A DNA stretch of 64,000 nucleotides. Source: Harmothoe impar. Taxonomy: Eukaryota; Annelida; Polychaeta; Phyllodocida; Polynoidae. The notes under the pieces are model-generated. The model made no database searches and was not told the DNA's origin. It saw only the letters and a list, made by a program, of their open reading frames with translations. The position numbers and the translations under genes were made by a program. Shown piece after piece: positions 55,301 through 64,000 of the stretch. The stretch spans positions 45,573,377-45,637,376 of the forward strand of contig OX381708.1 in NCBI GenBank assembly GCA_947462335.1. Direction: 5' to 3'. How positions within the stretch are numbered: the stretch's first letter is position 1; the number at the start of each line of letters is the position of its first letter.

Positions 55301-55892
55301 TGTCATTTGTTTAAATTTGGAGCGATGGGACAATATTGACGGAGTTGATGATCCTAATGACATCTCATCCGTCACCTGACTGCATGGCACGTCCCACACA
55401 GGAGGAGCAGCCCCCCTCCTGTACCCTCACCCCTCACCCTCTCCTCCTGCACCCCACACTCCCTCCTGTAACACCCCTCACCTCACCCATGCCAGCTGTC
55501 TCCCGCCTGCTGTGGTGCTGGTGCCCACCCCTCAGACCCTATTATTTTGTGACACGTCCATGGTGCAACATATTATACACTGGCAGAGTGCTGCTGTCGG
55601 CAACAATTTACCCTCTGAAACGACACCGGTTGCTGCGCCCTTTACGTAGGTAGTTGGAGATAAATAATGTAATACTGTCTGGAGCCGTGGGAGATATGTC
55701 ACGTCGAGTACATGTAATGCAGGACCTTCAAGGAGAGCCGGGCCCATTAGACACTATCATGTTCTATCCAACCAGCTTGACTTTAATGTTTTGAAAAAGG
55801 ATTTGTCTTTCTCAGTGAGAGTCAATGACATGGCAGTTATTATCAAGTCTTTAATTAAGCACCATATTACTGTTGAGTCACTGTCTACACTG

Positions 55893-56140
55893 TTTAAGGG
55901 TCAAATCCTACGTTAATGCACTATGCCATTTTTTTTGCCATGATGTTTAATAAATCCTGCTGACTGGGATTTCATTAATGCATTATGTCGACCATTCTGG
56001 ACTGTATCAACCCCGTATGGTCGGCATGATGCATGAATGCTTAATTCATGATAAGTACACTCACTTGGGCTGCATTCACGTTTCATGACGACATATCGCG
56101 TATACCTCATTAAAGCACCATGTGGCCCTAACAGGACTAA
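55893..56140. mobile_element. Degenerate TTAA-family MITE, copy 5
   Basis: Starts TTAAGGGTCAAATCC and ends near GGCCCTAACAGGACTAA. It retains GTCGGCATGATGCATGAATGC and a GTATCAACCCC centre, but the termini have mutated. Confidence 0.65.
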
Positions 56141-56670
56141 TCAGGCTTCTAGATCTATATAGACTTGGATGCACTCTCTTACTGGGCGGGGTAGACGGTC
56201 TGGTTGGCGAACCACTAATCCGTCTTATGTAACCATTAATTATGGAAGCTTAGTCTGGGCTGGCTGATAACGCCGAAAGTGTACCGTGTCAGCGTGTCAT
56301 GAGCTATATAGAACAGCTCGGCCCTGTTTCCCAATGGATATTCAAAATTCCTGAATACTCACCAAAATTAATAATTACGGTTAGTCCTTTTTTGGGGATA
56401 TATTCCAGGTTATAATGGCACCATTCTGTTGCTTACCAATGGGTGATGGTGCAATGCTAGCTTATGGAGGATTGCATATACTAAACAATTTTAGCGTTAT
56501 TTCATTTTTGATGGGGGTGTGGTGGGCAGGGTGATAAGCCCTGATAGGAGCTACCACAAGGGTACACGTATAGGGAAATCCTCCAAAACTTAAACAAGGG
56601 GTAGGATGCATCAGGGCCTTGAAAAGGGCTCAAATTCAGCAACGTAATTTGTTAACGTCCCCTTATACCG
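56141..56670. other. Unannotated DNA
   Basis: No supported gene or repeat. Confidence 0.5.
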
Positions 56671-56760
56671 CCACCGCCCCTATTTATAGGGCTGAGAACC
56701 TGTCCCGACTCCCCTCCGACTGCCACTGGAGGGGTACCGAGATTTGCGGTAGGTTTATAG
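56671..56760 (+). repeat. Dispersed conserved element, copy B
   Basis: Partner of 17971-18052. A perfect 7-bp stem, CCCCTCC (56711-56717) with GGAGGGG (56728-56734), replaces the CTGCAC/GTGCAG stem of copy A. GCG|GTAGGT at the right edge would also suit a splice donor. Confidence 0.5.
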
Positions 56761-57063
56761 AGGATAATGTATACCTACACCATGGTATGACTAATGGCAG
56801 TATATGAGTACCGGCGAGGGAGGCGGCCCAGTCAAACACCCCTCCCCATCGACACGGCCCAGCGGCGAATGTGAGTAGTATAACAAACCGGGAGTTTGCC
56901 CCGGGCGGACAATGTTCATTGACACGGAAAGTTGGCAGCAGAAAGGGCTATCATTGCTAAATCAATAAAGTACACATATGTAAACACGTGGGTTGGGACT
57001 AATTTCAGCCTGGTTGGCGTGTAATGTGGCGTGCAGCCGCACTGCCGTTTCATGTTCAGTTAA

Positions 57064-57290
57064 CCCTTTAACGGCAGCACAGTGCCTTCACGCAGTATGC
57101 CCTTTGTCAGCATGATGCATGAATGCAGCTCTGGCGAGTAACTCGCCAACTCGGCTGGATTCATACATCATGCCGACTGGTTGAGGGTGTATCAACCCCG
57201 TAGGGTTGGTATGATGCTGCTGCATGTATACATCATAACAATATCTACATAGGACAACATATTCTAAAGCCCTATGCGGCCCTTAACTGG
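57064..57290. mobile_element. piggyBac-like TTAA MITE, copy 6
   Basis: TTAA at 57060-57063 and TTAG at 57291-57294. Ends are CCCTTTAACGGC and the complement of CCAGTTAAGGGCC. The left half has GATGCATGAATGCAG-CTGGCGAGTAACTCGCCAA; the centre is GTATCAACCCCGTAGGG. Confidence 0.85.
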
Positions 57291-57294
57291 TTAG

Positions 57295-58594
57295 CTCGAT
57301 TGCATGACCAGCAGGCCAGCCTCTGGTGAGCACGAACCTTCATCCCAAGGAAGAGCGTTCCTTTGCATGACGACACCCAGGTCATCCATCCATCATTAAC
57401 CATATCAGTCACTTCCAAAGTATATATTTGGCGGTTAGAATGAATATATGATATAGGAAATAGGGATAATGAACAAAGGAGACAAATCCAACCAGTCAGT
57501 GACGTGATAAGAGCTTTGCCTTTCTGTCACTTCCACTATTGAACTTCTTTTGAGCAGATGAACAGATCTAGAGCTACCATATGAAACGCAACTAAACGCT
57601 TCATCATATTCAACAGTGGCACTTCCTATTACGCCAAGGACAATATTAAACACGACATCTGCGATACGATTATGGCGAGCCTTTCAATAGTTAATGCATC
57701 ATTTAGGGGTGAGCTGCACTGACTATCCTGCCACCAGTAAAGCGGTTATTTATAGATTCATGGGGCTGTTAGGGACGTGGAGGAGTAGGCTATAAGCCCT
57801 GGATGGGATCTAAGAGCGCCATAGGGCACCTGTGCACATAGACCAACAGTTGGGTATTCTCTCACAGAGGCTCACTATATACCCAGGAGTATCTAGGGTG
57901 AGGGTAGTATGTGTCGGCTGGTATATAATATCCCCTGGAGTAAGTGACATATATATTTATTCTTATATTTTCCTCTCCTTGACATTGTCTCCAAAACAAC
58001 GATGTGTCCAGGGCCGAGAATTCTGACGAGAGTCAGATAATACTGAACCCAGTGCACCTTGTGGAGTACATCTTTCCCAAATTGCAAGAGGGTCTGGCAA
58101 TACTGGACTATCTGTGTAGAGGCAAGGGAAAAGGATACTCCAAGGAAAAAGTCAACTTTAAAATTGATGTCATAAGCTTTCCAGTGATATATTACACTTG
58201 AAGATATCAATTCTAGTTTTTGAGGAATGCCTTCCTGAATATGTGTAGGCATTGCCCTATAAAAAAGCCCAATAAGCTCTAACTCTCATATTTCCCCAGA
58301 TATCCCTATCTAATTAGCATAATGATGATAATGAGAAATATATCATACTTTTTTGTTCTTTTAGTCATAAAATTTGATTTAGGAATGGTAATTTTATTCT
58401 GTTTTGACCATAGTAACCCCCATGAATCATTCTGTCAAGGGCTATCTTTAATTTTTCTATTTGGAATGAAAACCATGTTTCCATGGCAACACATATCAAC
58501 AAGGACACCCATTTAGGCCTTAAAACGTTCTTTTTACATTCCAAATATAGAGGCTTTTCACCAGAAATGGAATGTTTTGTGTAGTCCCATTTTT
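57295..58594. other. Unannotated DNA
   Basis: No supported gene. Contains two GAGTCTGGCAATAC-family boxes near 58030 and 58090. Confidence 0.5.
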
Positions 58595-59992
58595 AGAGTG
58601 TGCCTTGGTGAGCTGTAGTGCTATAGTGCTATAGATAGGCACTCTCTTATGTAGTCAGTCCTCTGTGAGTCAGATTGCCGTGATATGGTGTGTTGGTTCA
58701 TCAAAATACTCATTGATGAAAAGACATTTTTCAATTCATCTCCAGACCATTCTGTGCTCAACATGTTCAGCTATCTTTTTGGTTCAGCTTGAAATGATTT
58801 GGTTTATAGTTTTGTCGTAGTTCATGATCTTGTGGCAAAATCAGCTGTTTTTTTGGTGTAAATCACTGCTATAGCACTGCAGCCTATGGGAAGCATGGTC
58901 ATGGATTCAGTATTTTTTGTGCTCATTTTATACACCTTTCCTAAATAGATACTGCTTAGATTCTTTTACAGTAGCGAGTTAAGATTGGGGCATTATCATT
59001 TCTTAAAAATGTAAGTTGGAATATTTTGTATTTAGGTGAATTTGTAGCTGTTGATCTTTGCATATGTATATGCCAGCATGTCTGGCTATATGCCAGCATG
59101 TCTGGCAAGCAGCTGTCAAGTAGGTGGATAAGTGGGTGGATTACATAACTGACCTGTATTGTATTATATTGGTGAATTGTTTTTGCAAAACAAGGTGAAG
59201 GTCAGTCATTCCTGGCAGTGCACTCTGTTACCCTGCCTTGTTTCTGGACACGGCAGCGGCCACTGCCTGTGCGTGTGTGTTGGGGGGGGGGGGGGGGTTT
59301 GGCGAGAAAAAAGTTCGAAATCGCAAAAAAGTGAGATTTGCCTAAAAACACCTGGTTTGGCGAGAAAAAAGTCCGAAATCGCAAAAAAAGTGAAATTTGC
59401 CTTAAAACACCCGATTTGGCGAGAAAAAAGTTCGAAATCGCAAAAAAGTGGAATTTGCCTAAAAACACCGATTTGGCGAGAAAAAAGTCCGAAATCGCAA
59501 AAAAAGTGAAAGTCGCCTAAAAACACCCGATTTGGCGAGAAAAAAGTTCGAAATCGCAAAAAAGTGAGATTTGCCTAAAACACCCGATCTGGCGAGAAAA
59601 AAGTTCAACACGCAAAAAAAGTGAAATTTGCCTAGAAACACCCGATTTGGCGAGAAAAAAGTCCGCAATCGCAAAAAGAATGAAATTTGCCTGAAAACAC
59701 CCGATTTGACGAGAAAAAAGTTCGAAATCGCAAAAAGAGTGAAATTTGCCTGAAAACACCCGAATTGGCGAGAAAAAAGTTCGAAATCGCAAAAAAGAGA
59801 AATTTGCCTTAAAACACCCGATTTGGCGAGAATAAAGTTCGAAATCGTAAAAAAGTGAAATTTGCCTGAAAACACCCGATTTGGCGAGAAAAAAGTTTGA
59901 AAGTGCAAAAAAAAGTGAAATTTTAATGAAAGGCTATTTTACATAATAATATACGCTACATATATGTTGCCTATTATGCCAAGGCACACTCT
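58595..59992. mobile_element. 1.4-kb TIR-like element containing a 58-bp minisatellite
   Basis: Inverted 14-bp ends AGAGTGTGCCTTGG (58595-58608) and its complement (59979-59992). No clear target duplication was found. The interior holds a poly-G tract (about 59281-59297) followed by the 58-bp array. No transposase frame is present. Confidence 0.55.
59298..59930 (+). repeat. 58-bp minisatellite array
   Basis: Eleven units of 57-59 bp, each starting TTTGGCGAGAAAAAAGT, then TCGAAATCGCAAAAAA, then GTGAAATTTGCC, then AAAACACCCGA. GGCGAG occurs at 59301, 59359, 59418, 59475, 59534, 59591, 59649, 59767, 59825 and 59883. The open frames on both strands (up to 149 codons) are by-products of the array. 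Confidence 0.95.
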
Positions 59993-61531
59993 TCTAGTAC
60001 ACAAAGCTGTTACTATACTAATGATGTAGAGCTGGATGCTATATTTTTTTCTACAGAAAAAAGTACCCTAGAGCTATTTTTACCATTTTTCTTTCCTTTA
60101 AGGCAATAGTGGCGCCCCCCTGGTGGCAAAAATCGGAACTAATCCCGCACGGAGTATCCTTTCTGCTTGCCTGCTCACAATTCTCTCTAGAGTCTGGCAA
60201 TGTTGGTCTCTTGGAGCCTGCCTCTGATTAAAATCAGTGTGTAGATAGACACCGGTATTTGGGTGAGTACTTTTATGGTTGAGTATAGTTAGATTAGTGT
60301 GTGGCGGTGACTATCTGAAGGGGTTGGCAGGAGATTAACGTAGATAAGCTAGGTAAAGGGGGATGTCCTGACCTGTAGGCAGAGATCGTTTTCGCGGGAA
60401 CTGATTAAAGTAATCTAATTAATAACCCAGTGTTACCTGTTTTACCCCTCTCCGGACAAATGTCAAGGCAAGCGGAATCTGTCTTTAAACTCGGGTTTGG
60501 GTGCACTGGAGCAAGAGTAGGGTCTCCTCTTGTGAAACCTGCACCATGCATGTTTGATGTGGGAGTCGGTTAGGAGAGGCAGATGTCTCCTGGGGATGTC
60601 ACCGAGGAGGGACTGAATCTGGATTAGTGGTGCTGGGTATAGGACCCATTCCTAAGGGTAGGCTTTATTCATTCACGAGGAAAATAGGATCACACAACAT
60701 AATAAACCCATTTTGCCTATAGGATAGCCCAATAGTAAAAGAACCAATGTAAAGATAAATGATGAATTGCACAGGTATATCCACTAGGTTGATATTGTAG
60801 TTGGTGTTTTATATAAATTCCAACAACATCACCTAAAATGACAAAAGAATGCCAATGCCATTGGACCCCATGAAATAGTTTATGGATGCCGCAAATGCTC
60901 CCGCACTCAAACATTTGTAGGGATCCACAAATGTTTGTCATTCGAGGTGAAACCGCCTAAAATCATTTAACCACTACCGGTACATCTGTAGATAGACCCA
61001 CATACATTGGAAGAAAAATATCCATCTTGTCTTAAAAACCCTAACCTCAAAAAAGCCAAACTACCTGATATATCCAATTGATATTTTACTCAGATATGCT
61101 GTGCTTCTATTGTGGTGGCCCCTGAGCATTGTGATACACAAAAGAAGAAAATTGGGTCATGTTTACTTGCACTATGCTCATAGAACATAACGGCAGGGCT
61201 GCATTATAACTCAGCAGTGACTAGCCCACTTGTCATTGCAGCCCTTCAGGAACTGCCCCTCTAACTGGAGCAGGTTAGGGCTGGGGCGGGGAAGGGGGTG
61301 GGCGAGTCTTTGCGCCTGTGCCTAGGACTAATGCAGTAACAACTGGGTAACATGGGTAATAACAGGATCGCCGTCCCAGAACGATTTGTCAGCATGGCGT
61401 CCTGTCCCCCAGTCCTCCTCCAGCCCCTGGGTGGTGGGCTAGCACTAGTAGGCAGTATAGGGAGGCGGGAGAGCGAGGGTGGATGGTTTTAACCCCTTTC
61501 TCTACCCAGCACAGGAGTTGGACGACTCCCA
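59993..61531. other. Unannotated DNA with a CTCF-like site
   Basis: GGCGCCCCCCTGGTGGC at 60111-60127 resembles a CTCF core with one extra base. No supported gene in the stretch. Confidence 0.45.
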
Positions 61532-62965
61532 CACTGTAAAAACAGTGTTTAGATGATAAATGCACATGTTTAGCGGCTAAACACTTTTCTAAACACCATC
61601 TTGTCCCACATTTTGAGACACATTTTTCCATCTAAACATGTTTCATTTCTAAACATGTTTAGATAGAACATGTTTAGTGTGCCAAGTGTTTAGATCTACT
61701 AGGTGTTTACAATTATAGAGTTTAGACCAAGGAAGGGTTTAGATATATAATGTGTAGATCTATAGAGTGTTTACAACTGTAGTGTTTAGAATTATTAGGC
61801 ATTTAGATAAATAGCATTTAGATATAGTTGGTGTTTAGTTACATGGTGTTTAGGTAAGTTGATCGTAATTTGCATATTAGAATATATTATCAGTCCAATC
61901 TACCATCTTATATTCAGATAGATTGTTTTATAACACGTTTGTAGAGTGTCATCACATATGTAACATAGCATCCATAGTAAGTAACTGGGAAATGTGTTCA
62001 ACAGAATGGTGGAGAGAATATTGCTATATATTTTCTTATATCCCACAGAACAGGTGTCCCTAGTGAATATAGCTTTTCTGCACATAGTCTTAACCCCAAA
62101 TCATAAAATTACTCTCTCGGTAATAATAGTCATATGTTCCCATATTTAGATCACTCAAATGATGTGATTCTTTGTTTGCTTTTGTATGTTTATTCAAGGA
62201 TCAGCTTATAAATGGGTGGGCAAAGTCCATCCAATGACTTAACTGCCACCTGGTGGGATAAAATTGTGTTTGATATCTAAACACTTAAACATGTTTAGGT
62301 GTTTAGATGTTTAGATCAAATGTGTTAAAGTCCAACCTGATAAAGTGTTGAGCATGCTTACAATGTATTTGTTAAGTGTTTAAACAACCATACCAATCAT
62401 GACAAACAGACGCATCATCAGCCACATTTTCTTGTAGGCAGGGGATTACACTCCATTAATTATCACTTTTCTGGTTATAATTATGTTTGTAATTGGAGTA
62501 CTTATATCATTTTTGCAGATTTTCTAAACTATAGAGAAATACATGTACTTTGGAAAAGCCAAACTTATGTTTGGATCATAAATATTAGAATTAAATTTTC
62601 ATTCTAATAGGTTATAAAAAACTGCTAAGCTAATTGGAATAATGATGGCAATATTATTGCTATACTGGAGAAAAAGTGTTTCGTGCATAATTTGGTATCT
62701 AAACACCTCATTGTTTAAATGCTGAACATGTGGTAGATGTATGTTTAAAGTCTAAACACAAAGAAAACATATGTTTAAATAGTAAACACCTATCTGAATA
62801 AATGTTTACTTTCTAAATGTTTAAACACATGCATGTCTTCAGTGTTTAGGCATTTAGAAATGAAGTGTTTAACATACAAAATGTCTGTTTAGATTTCTTC
62901 AGTGTGTACGGATTAAACATGTTTAGCTTTTTTGGTGTTTAAGGTTAAACACAGTTTTTACAGTG
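61532..62965. mobile_element. 1.4-kb TIR element with GTTTAG subterminal repeats
   Basis: Ends CACTGTAAAAACAGTGTTTA (61532-61551) and the complement of CACTGTAAAAACTGTGTTTA (62946-62965), one mismatch in 20. CA flanks both sides as a possible 2-bp target duplication. Dense TTTAG/CTAAA boxes, often as AAACATGTTTAG, occupy about 330 bp at the left and the right third, around a repeat-poor centre at 61870-62260. No transposase ORF, so non-autonomous. Confidence 0.85.
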
Positions 62966-62967
62966 CA

Positions 62968-64000
62968 GATCCCCAGTAGTACTGCTTCTGGATCGACTCC
63001 ATCCCCCCAATCTCAGCTTTTGTAGTGATTGGGGTATGGCGGCTAGGGAAGAGGGCTGTGTGGGGGTGAAAGGAGCTTTGAGGAAGCTCAGTTAGTTGCG
63101 CCATCGGATTTGAGCCCATTGCGATGTAACTCGCATTAAATCGCAATAGCTTGCCCTACTTTCCGATTTAATCTAGAAATTCAATTCATTGGTCACATAG
63201 AAATGTCCCCCATGTTTCAATACCCTGCCACTCTGAAAAGACCCCATGTTTGGGAAATGTTCAAGAGCTGAACGGCAGGGTTCATAAATGTCAGCAATAG
63301 CTCTTAGCCTAATGAATGGCGACAACAGAGGTGGGTTGTTAAGCCCATCCACCCACATATCTCTGGCGCAGATCCAAACCCAACCCTGGAGGAAACCCCT
63401 GATCCAGCTCAACGTTTGATATGGGTACATGGGTTCACAGAGTACATCCCTTGGGTACTGTGCTATCTGGTAGAGGGTGGTGATGGTAAATGATAGCAAT
63501 GATATCAATGATATGATGAAGGGCTATTTCAAGAGGTGATATCAACATTATTTTCTATTAGCACTGCTATATTTACCAGCATCCAGGACTGGTGCAAATG
63601 GGATAGGTTCATGTGTGTCCTGAAGTGATGAGATAGTAAGACCCCCCCCCCCCTCCTACAGAAACATTACATGCTGCATAAATCTCTACTAATTGCACTC
63701 CTTTTCCTTAGTAGAGAATTCCAAATACCCCACACTTAACACATCCCAGGTTCTTTCATCTTGACTCTCTGTCAGCCAAGGTTAACACAGTAGACTATCC
63801 GTTCTAGTCAGCATCCTAACCACTGGCAGCTACAATTTGGACCCTGACTGAGTGAGATCCGATCCCCATCCATTCTCACCTGCACCCGATACTTAACAGC
63901 TCACCTGCATACTAATTAAGAGGGATTAATGAAGTCAGGCTCCACACCCTGCCATGGAGGGCATTTAAAGTGGAGACATTCATGTAGTACGTTCAGGTCA
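62968..64000. other. Unannotated DNA
   Basis: No supported gene. A minus-strand 111-codon open frame (63173-63508) has no recognisable motif. A C-tract lies near 63642-63653. Confidence 0.5.

Noticed and set aside
59202..59908. Open frames on both strands with FFLAK / GEKK repeats
   Set aside because: They are generated by the 58-bp tandem array; unit length varies between 57 and 59 bp and breaks any single frame.

Overview
The window is eukaryotic nuclear DNA, most likely from an invertebrate animal. It has long non-coding stretches, many minisatellites, several families of small terminal-inverted-repeat (TIR) elements, intron-type splice signals, and one large LTR retrotransposon. No bacterial operons, tRNA genes, rRNA genes or CRISPR arrays were seen. 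The species cannot be fixed from the sequence alone.

The centrepiece is an apparently intact, very young Ty3/gypsy-type retrotransposon on the minus strand (29841-42532, about 12.7 kb). It has two 437-bp LTRs that look identical, a 4-bp target duplication (CCTG), a tRNA-His-type primer binding site, and a gag ORF ending in a zinc knuckle. A canonical -1 frameshift signal (GGGAAAC plus a downstream hairpin) sits exactly at the gag stop. The pol ORF carries protease, reverse transcriptase, RNase H and integrase with all catalytic residues visible. Downstream of pol, where retroviruses carry env, is a third long ORF of about 1,136 codons. It has no signal peptide or membrane segment: it encodes a lysine-rich histone-H1-like tract, two C2H2-like fingers, a coiled coil and an acidic tail. 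The 0.5-kb gap in front of it carries NRF1-, CCAAT- and YY1-type sites, suggesting its own promoter.

Region by region: 1-3.5 kb is a 34-bp minisatellite and a diverged duplication. 3.5-8.8 kb is mostly featureless. 8.8-11.1 kb is GC-rich and leads to a candidate signal-peptide first exon ending at a consensus splice donor. 13.3-14.2 kb is a 13-bp minisatellite. 15.7-17.9 kb is a foldback-like TIR element with a minisatellite in opposite orientations in its two halves. 18-29.8 kb holds dispersed hairpins and MITEs. 29.8-42.5 kb is the retrotransposon. 43.3-45.5 kb holds a MITE and candidate exons of a small secreted cysteine-rich protein. 46.6-47.5 kb is a CpG-rich patch with a cluster of GAGCTGCTC. 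50-57.3 kb has three TTAA-flanked MITEs and a conserved-looking non-coding block. 58.6-60.0 kb is a TIR-like element containing a 58-bp minisatellite. 61.5-63.0 kb is a third CACT-type TIR element.

The retrotransposon genes work as a unit: LTR promoter, gag particle, frameshifted pol enzymes, and a third nuclear-looking protein of unknown role. Host genes are only hinted at by short exon candidates; apart from the retrotransposon, most open frames in the window are artefacts of tandem repeats.
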